A stretch of DNA of 64,000 nucleotides from Pseudogemmobacter bohemicus. GTDB lineage: Bacteria; Pseudomonadota; Alphaproteobacteria; Rhodobacterales; Rhodobacteraceae. Shown here in pieces: positions 43,847-53,447 of the stretch; position 1 is the first letter of the stretch; every line of letters begins with the position of its first letter. The translations under genes and the position numbers were made by a program. Below the pieces are notes generated by a model that saw only the letters and a program-made list of their open reading frames with translations, did not search any database and had not been told where the DNA came from. The stretch is taken from assembly GCF_003290025.1 (NCBI RefSeq), contig NZ_QNHG01000003.1, positions 210,435 to 274,434 on the forward strand, read 5' to 3'.

Positions 43847-46570
43847 ATGCGCGATCTGACGGACGAGGCTCTCGACAGCCGCTTCGCTGGCCTGTTGTTG
43901 ATCAATGAACGCCTTTTCAAGTCGGCCATTGATGCCGAGCGACTTGCGACATCCGAGCCAGATCTCGCATCCATGCGCCTGCGCGGCCTGTGCGAGGGGA
44001 TAGTTGAAGAACTATATGCCTATATCGGCCTGTCCCTGACCGAAACCGCAACACAATTCGAACGGCTGCAGGTGCTGAAAGAGGACGGTTATGCTCCACC
44101 TGCCATCCTGACGCGATTCCACGCGATCAGGCTGTTAGGCAACAAGGCCGCACATAACGGGGCGGTGTCCGTGCAGCAGGCCTTGGATCTGCTGGAAGAT
44201 GCAGCAACGATCTGCCCTTGGCTGTGCCGCCTCCTGCTCCCCGATCTCGACTGGTCAAAACCCCTGAATATGCTTGTGCGCGCCACGGCAGGGCTTCGCT
44301 CCGGCCCCCATGGCGAGAATATCGTTGCGTTCCCGGCAGAGCGAGTGCTGCGCGTCTCGGATCAGGCGGCAAGGCTTTCCGAAGAAATCGATCCCCATAT
44401 TCCCCCAATGCGCAGCAAGCTTGCGCTGGCAGATGCTTTCGATCGGCCGCTGAACGAAGATCAGACCCGTGCAATTGCCGCACTTGACGCGTTCCTGCGA
44501 GACGACAACGCCAATGTCTTTTTGCTTTGCGGCTATGCGGGAACCGGGAAGACTTTCCTGGCATCTGGGCTGACCCAGTATTTTCTGGCGCAGGGACGGC
44601 AATTCAGCCTTGCGGCCCCGACCGGGCGTGCCGCGCAGATCATTGCGGGCAAGACCGGACAGGCGGCAGGCACGCTTCACCGCCTTATCTATGACTACAA
44701 GGACATCGCATATGAAGACGGTGAAGCAGACCAAACCTACAAGATCATCGCCAAAGTGGCCGTGAACGCGACGGCCATCAATTCAGTGACTCTGGTTGAT
44801 GAAGCCTCGCTGATCGCGGACGTCTATACCGAAAGCGAATTTTTCCGCTCCGGTAGCGGTTTTCTGTTGCGCGATCTGGTGCGGTTTATGGGGTTGAACG
44901 CCGCGGGAACAGGTCGAAAGCTGATCTTCCTTGGCGATCCAGCACAGTTGCCGCCTGTCGGTATGGATACCTCGCCCGCCCTGGATATGTCCTATCTACG
45001 TGAGCATTTCCAGGCCGAGGTTACCGGCTACACCCTTACCGAGGTTGTTCGACAAAAGGCTGACAGCAGCATCCTGAAGAACATACTGCCGCTGCGTGAG
45101 AGCCTTGAGAGCGACCAGTTCAGCCGGCTGTCGTTCGATTATGATGATGATGTTCTGCTTCTTGGAACCGATCAGGTGGCGGGACTTTATCTAAAGATCC
45201 GCGAGCATCGTGGGGTTGACGCGCCAATGATCGTCACCTGGACGAACGCGGAGGCGGCCCTGTTCAACCGGACCATCCGCGCACGCCTTTTCCCCGGAAG
45301 GGAAACCGTCTGCGCTGGCGATCAGGTCATCGCCGCATCGAACACGTTCAGCAACGGTCGGATGTTGGCGAATGGCGAATTTTTCCGCATCAAATCAGCA
45401 GAGCCGGTGATCGAACGGAGATCGGTTCCCCTGAAGCGCAGGAACATCGAGAGTGGTGAGGTCGAGACTATCGATGTCGCGCTCAGCTTCCGCGATGTCA
45501 GCCTTTCGCCGGTAAATCCCGCTGAGGATGACATGGCTTTCGGCGTCAAGATCTTGGATGGCTTTCTGCACGGGCCGGATGGTTCGCCAGACCCGGACCT
45601 ATTGCGCGCACTCTACGTCGATTTTGCCACGCGCCACAAGGATCTGGACCGGCGGCGATATCCGGATGAGTTCCTCCAGGTTCTGAAGTCGGACCCCTAC
45701 TTCAATGCCCTGCGGCTGAAATTCGGCTACGCCGTGACTTGCCACAAGGCCCAGGGCGGCGAGTGGTCCCATGTCTTTGTAAAAGCCCCGTGGAGAGGCG
45801 ATCCGCGCAACCGTGACAATTTTCGTTGGCTCTATACTGCCATGACGCGGGCCAGTGGCAAACTTTACATGGTCGACCCGCCGGAACCGATAGTGGGCGT
45901 CCTTGGCCCCGGCTGGACCAAAGAGCGCCCCGATGCCCCGCCCACAGAAACCGTTATCCCGGATGGAAGCGCCGCAAGTCCGACCCGTGATGTCAGCGCA
46001 CCCCAGCGCTCACCCGAAAGCCTCTTCAAGGAGGCGCTGCACGATCGCGTAACGACCTGCCTTCAGGAAAGCGACATCACAATCGAAGACATCGCCTATT
46101 ATCCCTATCGGGCGGCGTTTTATTTCAAGCACGGTGCAGTCGAAGAGCGCGTCGATATTTCCTGGAAGGGAAATTTCACGGTCTCGGCCTTCACGCCCAC
46201 GCACCCCGGGCGCCTTTGGGAAATGCTCCAACCTTTGCTTGCCCCCATCACCGGCAAGAAGCCTGCTGTTGTGTCCGAGCCGAGCCGGATTCAGCCCCCG
46301 GGCCGGCCTTTCCTGCGAAGCCTCCACGACAGTTTCACTGACGCCCTCGCAAAGCGGGGCATCTGTGTGAGCGGCTTGACCGAATATGATTGGAACCTGC
46401 GTTACGAGTTGGCGCGTGGAGAGGACCCGGTCACCATCGATATCTGGTTTGACGGCAGAGACCGTATTAAGCGCTTCACGCCGGTGCGGCCGGACCGCAA
46501 TCCCTCGACCAGCCTGATTGCATTGCAACAGGATGTCGAGGAGATTTTGGCCAGCGAGGTTCAGCTATGA
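43847..46570 (+). CDS. DUF4145-like domain fused to a RecD-type SF1B helicase
   Basis: In this 907-residue protein, residues about 1-120 resemble DUF4145 (a HEPN-like helical domain; RLLGNKAAHNGAVSVQQALDLLEDA). The helicase core follows: Walker A LLCGYAGTGKTFLASGL (near 228), AAPTGRAAQIIAGKTGQAAGTLHRL, motif II VTLVDEASLI, motif III IFLGDPAQLPPVG, VTWTNAEAALFNR, and UvrD_C2-type YAVTCHKAQGGEWSHVFV with WLYTAMTRASGKLYMV. The last 200 residues are not recognised. It overlaps the TPR/cold-shock-like gene by 4 bp and heads a three-gene operon. Confidence 0.85.
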   Translation: MRDLTDEALDSRFAGLLLINERLFKSAIDAERLATSEPDLASMRLRGLCEGIVEELYAYIGLSLTETATQFERLQVLKEDGYAPPAILTRFHAIRLLGNKAAHNGAVSVQQALDLLEDAATICPWLCRLLLPDLDWSKPLNMLVRATAGLRSGPHGENIVAFPAERVLRVSDQAARLSEEIDPHIPPMRSKLALADAFDRPLNEDQTRAIAALDAFLRDDNANVFLLCGYAGTGKTFLASGLTQYFLAQGRQFSLAAPTGRAAQIIAGKTGQAAGTLHRLIYDYKDIAYEDGEADQTYKIIAKVAVNATAINSVTLVDEASLIADVYTESEFFRSGSGFLLRDLVRFMGLNAAGTGRKLIFLGDPAQLPPVGMDTSPALDMSYLREHFQAEVTGYTLTEVVRQKADSSILKNILPLRESLESDQFSRLSFDYDDDVLLLGTDQVAGLYLKIREHRGVDAPMIVTWTNAEAALFNRTIRARLFPGRETVCAGDQVIAASNTFSNGRMLANGEFFRIKSAEPVIERRSVPLKRRNIESGEVETIDVALSFRDVSLSPVNPAEDDMAFGVKILDGFLHGPDGSPDPDLLRALYVDFATRHKDLDRRRYPDEFLQVLKSDPYFNALRLKFGYAVTCHKAQGGEWSHVFVKAPWRGDPRNRDNFRWLYTAMTRASGKLYMVDPPEPIVGVLGPGWTKERPDAPPTETVIPDGSAASPTRDVSAPQRSPESLFKEALHDRVTTCLQESDITIEDIAYYPYRAAFYFKHGAVEERVDISWKGNFTVSAFTPTHPGRLWEMLQPLLAPITGKKPAVVSEPSRIQPPGRPFLRSLHDSFTDALAKRGICVSGLTEYDWNLRYELARGEDPVTIDIWFDGRDRIKRFTPVRPDRNPSTSLIALQQDVEEILASEVQL

Positions 46571-48528
46571 CCACCGCGAAAGAGGTCAATGCCATCCGTA
46601 AGGCGGGCAATCTGGATCTTGCCTACCGGATGGCTGCGGAACTCATCTCGGCCCCAGAAGCAGATGACTGGGACCGCGCGGCGTGGGCTTGGTGCGTCAT
46701 CGCGCTGGCGAAGCGGGCGGCCGGGACAGGTGACACGCAGGAATTGACCAACTGTCTGGCCGAACTGCGCGCCTTTGAAGTGCCGCAGGAAAACGCCCTT
46801 CTGGCCGAGCACCGCGAGAAGGCGCTGGCTCTGTCGCAACCCGGGGCTCAGGATTTGCGTCGGGCGAAAGACCTCAGCAAACAGGGCCGGCACGCCGATG
46901 CCGTTGCCGTCTACGAAGGGCTTGCACGGCATCAGAACCTAGCCTTGGCCGACCGTCAATCCTGGGGCTGGGACATCTTCCGCCTGATCCTTGCGGATCT
47001 GCGCATTGAGGGCGAGGAAAAACCCTCCCCCTCCGCCGTGCAGCGCACAAAGCGCCGATTGAAAAACTACCTCGATCTTGGTTTGAAAGGCCCGAACCGT
47101 CTGCATAGCGCGATACTTCAACAGGCGTTGCGCTTGGCGAAAGCGGATAGCCTGAAAATACTGCCTTTCCTGCGGCTCTGGGGCCTTGACCAGTTCGCGC
47201 CGGAGGATTTCGAGGTGCGGCCTGACCAAACAGGCAAACCTTGGCCAGCCCTGTTTGAAACCACAGTTCTCGCGGCCGCTTCCGAAGCGACTAAAGCCGG
47301 TCAGAAGGCGGATATGCAATTCGTCCTGCCATTGCTTGAAGACGCACGCAGGCGTTTCACCGAAAACATCTGGCTTGAACACAGCTATGTGAAACTGCTG
47401 CGTGGCCTGGGAAGACTGGCCGAGGCGCGCGAACATGCAATAAAAACCACCCGCGCCAAGGCCAGCGAATATTGGGCATGGGATTTGCTCGGGGATCTGG
47501 AAACCGAAAACCCGGATCTGCAGACGGCGTGCTACGCTAGGGCGCTTTGCTGCTCGCAAGATGATGACTTTGTCGGCAAGCTGCGGATCAAATTTGCAAG
47601 CATCATTGGCGCGCATCACCCCAGTGAGGCCCGCGCCGAGGTGGATCGCGTTCAGGCCCATCGCACCACCAAGGGATACAAATCCCTGCCCGAAGCCGAG
47701 GCCCTGCAAAATACCAACTGGTATTGTGGCGCCACGGCCAAGGCTGCGGATCGCGCCTTTTATCAGCGTTTCACCGAACCTGCCGAAGCGCTGCTATTTT
47801 CGCATCTGCCGTGGGTGATTGCTTCTGTCGGTGATATATTCGAGATCCCGGCAAAGGATGGACAAAAACCGCGCAAACGCCGACGCATCTATATTCGCCA
47901 AGGGAAGGTCGCGCTGGAAACCAGCCTTTCTGCCGCTCATCCCGATTTACGCAGTCTAAAAGACGGTGCTCCGGTTTCCGTGCAGCATGAGCATGCTCAG
48001 CCCGGACAGGATCGACTGACAATCCATCGCATCAGGCCACGCCCGGAAGGAGCGCCAATGGACGCCGCGCCCGAGGTGATCGGTGTGATCGACAACGTGA
48101 ACCTCGCGAAATCCGTCCTCCACGCGATTGCCTCGCGCGAGGTCGATGGCACGGCGCCACTTGCCGAATTCCCGGGACGCCCGGAGGTTGGCATGCCAGT
48201 TGCACTCCGCCTTGCCGTGCATCATGGACCCAAGGGAACCCGAAAACGCATTCTCTCGATCCAACCGAGCAACCAGCCGCTCCCCCCCGGATTGTGCGAA
48301 GACTTCCTTGATTACATCGAAGTGACCGACAGAGGCTTTGGCTTTACAGGGGGCGACATTTTTATCCCGCCCGGGCTGATATCCGGCCAAAACCTGGAGA
48401 CCGGAGATTACGTCCAAGGTAAGGCGATCCTAAACCAGAACAAGCAAGGCAAATGGGGTATGAAGGCGATAGACGTGCTTCGCTTGAAGCGTGATTTCAC
48501 TGCACCGCCTATCGCAAGGGCGTTGTGA
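46567..48528 (+). CDS. TPR-like protein with a C-terminal cold-shock/S1-like OB domain
   Basis: In this 653-residue protein, residues 1 to about 380 are helical and TPR-like (AIRKAGNLDLAYRMAAELISAPEADDWDRAAWAWCVIAL; QGRHADAVAVYEGLARHQ; NIWLEHSYVKLLRGLGRLAEAREHAI). The last 120 residues form one or two OB-like folds, with FGFTGGDIFIPPGLISGQNLETGDYVQGKAI typical of cold-shock/S1 domains. The design recalls, from memory, the TPR plus S1/CSD-like proteins reported in TOTE-type conflict systems. Overlap with the helicase gene indicates coupled translation and probably a complex. It lacks an evident catalytic site. Confidence 0.7.
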   Translation: MTTAKEVNAIRKAGNLDLAYRMAAELISAPEADDWDRAAWAWCVIALAKRAAGTGDTQELTNCLAELRAFEVPQENALLAEHREKALALSQPGAQDLRRAKDLSKQGRHADAVAVYEGLARHQNLALADRQSWGWDIFRLILADLRIEGEEKPSPSAVQRTKRRLKNYLDLGLKGPNRLHSAILQQALRLAKADSLKILPFLRLWGLDQFAPEDFEVRPDQTGKPWPALFETTVLAAASEATKAGQKADMQFVLPLLEDARRRFTENIWLEHSYVKLLRGLGRLAEAREHAIKTTRAKASEYWAWDLLGDLETENPDLQTACYARALCCSQDDDFVGKLRIKFASIIGAHHPSEARAEVDRVQAHRTTKGYKSLPEAEALQNTNWYCGATAKAADRAFYQRFTEPAEALLFSHLPWVIASVGDIFEIPAKDGQKPRKRRRIYIRQGKVALETSLSAAHPDLRSLKDGAPVSVQHEHAQPGQDRLTIHRIRPRPEGAPMDAAPEVIGVIDNVNLAKSVLHAIASREVDGTAPLAEFPGRPEVGMPVALRLAVHHGPKGTRKRILSIQPSNQPLPPGLCEDFLDYIEVTDRGFGFTGGDIFIPPGLISGQNLETGDYVQGKAILNQNKQGKWGMKAIDVLRLKRDFTAPPIARAL

Positions 48529-48567
48529 CCGCATTGACCTGAACGCAGGCGTAAGACCGGATTCGTA

Positions 48568-49401
48568 ATGGATATTTACGGTATTGATTTCACCAGCAGC
48601 CCCGGTCGGTCAAAACCACTGACCCTGGCGCGTTGTCGCCTTGACGGGACGGTCCTGCATCTACTGGCCGAAGAGCGCTGGACCTCATTTGCCCCGTTCG
48701 AGGCATTTCTGCATAGAGAGGGGTGCTGGATCGCGGGCATCGACTTTCCATTCGGCCAGTCTCGCCGCTTCATCGAAACCATTGGCTGGCCAGACGACTG
48801 GGCAGGTTACACCCGCTACGCCGCTGGCCTGGGGCGACCGGGGTATCGGGCCGCACTGGATGCCTATCGGGCGCCGCGTCCTGTGGGCGACAAAGAACAT
48901 CGTCGCGCCGTGGATGTGGTAACTGGCGCCATCAGCCCTCAGAAGCTCTACGGTGTTCCGGTCGGTCTGATGTATTTCGAAGGGGCGCCACGGCTGCTCG
49001 ACAGCCCCGCCATGATCCCCCATCTGAAAGATGGCGATCCCGAACGGGTGATCGTTGAGGCCTATCCGGGAATTCTCACCCGCAATCTGCTGGAGCGAAA
49101 AGGCGCCAGCTACAAAAACGACACGCGCGCAAAACAGAGCACCACGCATATGGCCACGCGCCAACAGATTATTGAGCGGTTGAGCGTTTCATCAAATCCC
49201 TACGGCCTGGTGGCATCAGGGATTGAAACACTGGCCGATGACCCGACAGGCGACCGGCTGGACGCTTTCCTGTGTGCGGTGCAGGCCGCATGGGCATGGA
49301 CGCACCGCGCATCGGGTTATGGCGCTCCGCCCGATCTGGACCCGCTGGAGGGTTGGATCGCAGATCCGGTGGTGCGCAACTCGTGCAAAGCGGCTCTGTG
49401 A
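48568..49401 (+). CDS. DUF429 predicted RNase H-fold nuclease
   Basis: The 277-residue protein has the DUF429 pattern: MDIYGIDFTSSPGRSKPLTLA at the N terminus with the first acidic residue, AGIDFPFGQSRRF, VIVEAYPGILTRNLL, and DDPTGDRLDAFLCAVQAAWAW near the C terminus with the last acidic cluster. These acidic positions match an RNase H-like metal site. It lies 39 bp after the TPR/cold-shock gene on the same strand and completes the three-gene unit; it is the likely nuclease effector. Not proven to be active. Confidence 0.75.
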   Translation: MDIYGIDFTSSPGRSKPLTLARCRLDGTVLHLLAEERWTSFAPFEAFLHREGCWIAGIDFPFGQSRRFIETIGWPDDWAGYTRYAAGLGRPGYRAALDAYRAPRPVGDKEHRRAVDVVTGAISPQKLYGVPVGLMYFEGAPRLLDSPAMIPHLKDGDPERVIVEAYPGILTRNLLERKGASYKNDTRAKQSTTHMATRQQIIERLSVSSNPYGLVASGIETLADDPTGDRLDAFLCAVQAAWAWTHRASGYGAPPDLDPLEGWIADPVVRNSCKAAL

Positions 49402-50006
49402 TCCGAGCAGAAATCTTGCTCGACCGCACCGGCATCGCGAACTTTGACTTGATCGTGTTCGCCGCCAGATGCTCGCTCACGGTGTTGCGCTACACGGCCA
49501 TGAGCCGGGCAATCTCACAGATCGACAGCTTCTGCCGCAAGTGCATGCGTCGGATGATGTTCAAAAGTGCAATGTAGATCACGCCGTTGCCCCCGGCGCT
49601 CACCGCTTTGGTGGAAGGTTCACATGGCTCAGTTCTCAGTGAAAGTTATGCGCCTATCGGGCTCTATTGTGGGTGAAAATCAACCCGCTCATATCTTCTT
49701 CGACGACCAGATAGACCATATTGACAAGGCATCGTCGATGGTTCCGTCCGGTCTTGTCCCGGGGCCACATGCGCCGGATGAGCCGGTGAGTCCCGCATAA
49801 TGCCACAGGCAATCAATCGATCAGCTTGTGAACGTTGCCATCCGAAAGTTCGGGTCCGCAAGACCTCAATACACCAATCTCTGCATCTGTGCTTTGGCCA
49901 CGTCGGCCAATTAGGTGAGAGGCCGATAAGTCAGTGGGACGACTGTCGATGCGACGGCCACGCGACGTGATGACGCTTAAGAAACCCCAATCGAGTATTG
50001 GGATGA
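49402..50006. other. Region of gene debris between two cargo modules
   Basis: No intact gene is seen. The plus strand holds a C-terminal 5'-nucleotidase fragment (49621-49800). The convergent ATPase gene ends at 50007. Short frames near 49470-49577 have no recognisable motif. Confidence 0.5.
49621..49800 (+). pseudogene. C-terminal fragment of a 5'-nucleotidase-like gene
   Basis: The last 38 codons read AHIFFDDQIDHIDKASSMVP and end VPGPHAPDEPVSPA, clearly homologous to the end of the nucleotidase at 32242-33189 (AHIFFDDQAAHVDKASSVVP ... VPGPHAPDAPVIPA). The preceding 20 codons show no match, so about 270 N-terminal codons are gone. DNA differences between the two copies are many, so this is not a recent duplication. 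Confidence 0.8.
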
Positions 50007-52301
50007 TCAAGTTCTCGAACAGAATCTCAGCGTGCGCTCGGCATATCCCACGAGCTCGGCGTCGTTGATCAAAACGGTCTGCCAGGCCGGGTTCGTGTCG
50101 TGATGGAAACGATTCGCATAGGCTAGGACCTGTTTCAGTTCCTTCACGTTCGCGTCCGACAGTATCTCGTCCTGTCCGCCGACCTTCTGTTCGCACTCAA
50201 TCAGGAAGTTCCCGAGGAGGCGCTCGGGCGGGCAGTGCGCGGGACAAGCGACCCGCATGTAGCTTTCGAGGATGTGCCGTATGGCGGCGGCAACCTCGCG
50301 CTCCTTAGTGTGATCGGCGGCCTGCAGATAGTTCCGGACGAGCTTGTGCCGCCGGTCATGCTCGGTCACCGCGTCGGCTGAGACGTCCCATGGCATGATC
50401 GTAGAGCCCGGGTTCGACCGAGCGATCCGGGCCGAGGACCGGCCATTCTTGTCAGCCGACGCCCACAGGTCGCAAAGGAAGGCTTTCGAGTGCGACAGCA
50501 CAATGATCTGCCGGACCTGGTCATACAGTTCCCGCATGACCTCCATGGTCGTGAGCGATCGGTGTTCATCCAGGCTGGTCATCGGGTCATCGATCACGAG
50601 GATCTTGTCGGCTAGGTTGCCTGACTGCACCAGCGATGAGAAGAAAAAGGCGAGGGCGAGCGTGTTTCGGTCGCCCGCGCTCAGCGTCGTTCTGAACGAT
50701 GGGCCAGCGTCAGCCGTCAGCGGCACATTCTCGTTGTTGACCACGACGTGGTAGTTGGCGGCTGAGCCGCCCCGGTTGTTGACTGAGGTCACCGATCCTA
50801 GCCGGAACCCCGCATTAAATTTCGCGAGGTAGGCATTGATGGCGACCTCATAAGCCGGAAAAATCGTCTCGCGGTATTTGTCGAGGGCTTCCCTGGCCTT
50901 CGTCCTGGCCGTTTCCGTCTTTGCCTTCTCGGCCTTCTCTTTCACGTATTCGTCGCACTTCGTCGCTACGTCCGGCTCAAAGCGAGCCTTGATCGACCTG
51001 AGGCGCACGAGGTCGCTTTCCAGAGCCGACACGTCCGCCGAGGCGGCTTGCTCCTTCACCGTTTTGATCGCCTCATTGGAGGCTAGAAACTTATCGAACG
51101 CCTCGGCGACTGACCTCCGCTGTTCATCGAATGCGCCGACCGCCTCAACAGCCTGGTCGGACAGCTGCAGGGACTCCAGCGGCGACGCTGCCTTGGCCCG
51201 CAGGATCTCGAGAACACTCTCCCGGGCGGCTGTCCATGCTCGGACGACCGCGGCGGTGTCGACGTGGATATCAGGGATCGGGGTGAAGGACTTCCAGAAA
51301 TCCCGGGTCTCCGAGGCATCCCGAACTGATCGCTCAAACCCGGCCATCACCTCGCCGCCATGATCGGCGGCGATCTCTTGGCCGATGGTTCGAATGTCGG
51401 CCTTCAGCTGACTGTAAGCATCGCTGAAATAGGCCTGGTAGTGCGGGATCAGAGTGGAACCTGCGAGGTCCTGGGCGCAGAATGGGCACGCTTGGTGATC
51501 AAGCCCCGCTGATGCCGCCCCTATCCGAGGCATGCCCTCAGCGACCCAACTCTCACCGCCTCGACCGAGCTTCCGCAGGTGGTCCCTTACGAGAGCAGCC
51601 GCTGCGGCCTCCAAGTCCGGAAGGCTCCGGGCCAGCACGCCGCGAATTCGATCGAGGTCGAAGTCAGGCAGGGTCAGGGTCTGAAACGCCGCGCGCTGGT
51701 GGATTGCGCCTGCGGCCTTGGCCGCCGCCAGCCGGCGCTCGGCGTCCTCGATCTCCTTATCGATGTCCTTGTTTGGGCTGAGGCCGCAGAAGGCGTCGAC
51801 GCTAAACGGGCCGCGGGCCGCCACCGGGATCGCATCCTGTTTTGCGCGCAGATCCTTATTGTGCAGCTCGATCCGTTCGACGTGGCCCTGAAGTGCTTTG
51901 CTCAGAGCCACACCCTTCGCGCCGAGGATCAACTCGTGCAGGTTCTGACGATGGCTGGTTTCGATTTCGATCCCGGAACATACGTTTTCGGCAACAAATG
52001 CATCATCGAAAACATGAATCTCAGACTCCGTCGCTGACCATGTGCCGCCCTTAAAGATCGCTGGTGCGCCCGACAACTGAATTACCACGTGGGGTTCGTG
52101 CTGGGCCCTCAGGCGCTTTCGGCTCTGGATCAGGGATGGATCTCCCGATGCGAGAGATCGCAGGATGGCGGATAGCGTCGTCTTACCGCGACCGTTCTCA
52201 GCGTAGATCACCGAGAAAGGGGTAAGTGGGACCAGTGCGCCAGACGATACATTGTCAAATTGTCCGACATTCCGAAGCAACGAAATACGTTCGATCGTCA
52301 T
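50007..52301 (-). CDS. RloC/PrrC-like ATPase with zinc hook, candidate anticodon nuclease
   Basis: The protein has 764 residues from MTIERISLLRNVGQF; eight more in-frame residues from 52325 are possible. AAA_13-type ABC ATPase: Walker A IYAENGRGKTTLSAIL, coiled coils on both sides of a CPFC zinc hook, ABC signature region TTLSAGDRNTLALAFFFSSLV, Walker B KILVIDDPMTSLDEH and switch IVLSHS. After the ATPase comes RHILES (Arg-x3-Glu) and later ANRFHHDTNP, matching in order the Arg-Glu-His triad of PrrC/RloC anticodon nucleases. No restriction partner is adjacent. It is convergent with the DUF429 operon. Confidence 0.8.
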   Translation of the reverse strand: MTIERISLLRNVGQFDNVSSGALVPLTPFSVIYAENGRGKTTLSAILRSLASGDPSLIQSRKRLRAQHEPHVVIQLSGAPAIFKGGTWSATESEIHVFDDAFVAENVCSGIEIETSHRQNLHELILGAKGVALSKALQGHVERIELHNKDLRAKQDAIPVAARGPFSVDAFCGLSPNKDIDKEIEDAERRLAAAKAAGAIHQRAAFQTLTLPDFDLDRIRGVLARSLPDLEAAAAALVRDHLRKLGRGGESWVAEGMPRIGAASAGLDHQACPFCAQDLAGSTLIPHYQAYFSDAYSQLKADIRTIGQEIAADHGGEVMAGFERSVRDASETRDFWKSFTPIPDIHVDTAAVVRAWTAARESVLEILRAKAASPLESLQLSDQAVEAVGAFDEQRRSVAEAFDKFLASNEAIKTVKEQAASADVSALESDLVRLRSIKARFEPDVATKCDEYVKEKAEKAKTETARTKAREALDKYRETIFPAYEVAINAYLAKFNAGFRLGSVTSVNNRGGSAANYHVVVNNENVPLTADAGPSFRTTLSAGDRNTLALAFFFSSLVQSGNLADKILVIDDPMTSLDEHRSLTTMEVMRELYDQVRQIIVLSHSKAFLCDLWASADKNGRSSARIARSNPGSTIMPWDVSADAVTEHDRRHKLVRNYLQAADHTKEREVAAAIRHILESYMRVACPAHCPPERLLGNFLIECEQKVGGQDEILSDANVKELKQVLAYANRFHHDTNPAWQTVLINDAELVGYAERTLRFCSRT

Positions 52302-52496
52302 ATTCTCGATTATGTCCTTCGGCATTATACAGGAATGTCACATTCCCAAGTGGTCCGAACCGGTCCTCAACCGCGGGCTGAACGCCGTAGCATCGGACTG
52401 TCACTTATGCTCCCCAGCGTTTCAAGCCTAACTTAGCCGGCGCCACGGTCTGCTCGCCATTTCCGGCCCCTTCGCATTCCACCCTTTAGCTGATTA

Positions 52497-52886
52497 TTAC
52501 AAAACCAGTTCCCTCAGGTTCATCTCGAACCTCGATGGGACATCCATCAGATCGATCGTCTTGAAGCGCAGCCTGTGTCCCTGAATAGTCATGCTTTCAT
52601 CAACCGTCCCGCCTGTCTGTGGATGCAAAAGCATGCCCTCAGCTGTCATGCTACCCGGATCGTCGAGCCTCTCTTGGCTCTGCAGATAGGCGTATAGCTG
52701 ATACAGATATCCGCTTTTCAGGATCTGGTCACGGTAGGTTGAGGCCGTGAAGATTTCCGTGAACTTGGTGTCGATCACCACCCGCCGCCCGGTTGCTGGC
52801 TGGTTGAGTTCGATATCGGTCTGCATGCCCGGCAAGATCGCAGCCATGCCTTTGGAGGCTTCTTGAAACGGCCAGGATAGCCCCAT
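52497..52886 (-). pseudogene. C-terminal fragment of McrC-type restriction subunit
   Basis: The 129-codon frame matches the nuclease end of McrC: LPGMQTDIELNQPATGRRVVIDTKF (PD-(D/E)xK: Asp and DTK), then SGYLYQLYAYLQSQE and AEGMLLHPQTGG. A full McrC is about 350-450 residues; the upstream part, including the DNA or McrB contact region, is missing and the sequence before WPFQEASKGM is unlike the family. No mcrB is present. It is therefore a remnant. Confidence 0.75.
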
Positions 52887-53039
52887 GATGCCTGCTCTCG
52901 TTTTTCAGCCGGGACGAGAATGGCAGCATTCAGATTGAAGGCCATGGGCAACACGGTCGGCCAACGGCGTCGCGGTGGCCATGACATGTGCGTGGCCTTG
53001 GACCACCCTTCTAATATTGCTCTGCCTAGTCGCGGTGCT

Positions 53040-53300
53040 CTATTGCTTACCAGCCGTGAGGACTTCCTCTGCCGACTTCACAGGGTTCGGGCCGGAAATG
53101 GCCTGAGTTATCTGACCGCCGCTCTGCGCCGGCACTGCGACGACCTTACCGCACGTATCGCAAACCGCAGCCACCACGCCACGCACGGTGCAGGACATGT
53201 CGCTCAAAGGTATGTCGCACCGCACGAATGTCGTGGCGACAAGCATCTCGCAGTTCCAGCATATCGCCGTTGATTTGTCGCCGGGTAGATACTGTGTCAT
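53040..53300 (-). CDS. Small zinc-finger-like protein, function unknown
   Basis: The 86-residue protein has two Cys pairs: ICWNCEML at residue 14 and CDTCGKVVAVPAQSG near 47, with two more Cys between (RCDIP and MSCTVRG). The arrangement resembles a treble-clef or YgiT-like zinc finger. No helix-turn-helix follows, so it is not a complete MqsA-type antitoxin. It lies between the mcrC fragment and another small gene on the same strand. Function unknown. Confidence 0.55.
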   Translation of the reverse strand: MTQYLPGDKSTAICWNCEMLVATTFVRCDIPLSDMSCTVRGVVAAVCDTCGKVVAVPAQSGGQITQAISGPNPVKSAEEVLTAGKQ

Positions 53301-53447
53301 GATGACCTCGATGCTTTAAGTTGTAGTTGCGCCAGAGACAGAATGCTACCGGGACTCCATCGGATCGATCGGAAGCCATGGCGCCGTGACCTGGCCAGCG
53401 GAGTCGGAACGACAGTAGCCGGCACTGTGCTCACGAGATCAACGTGG

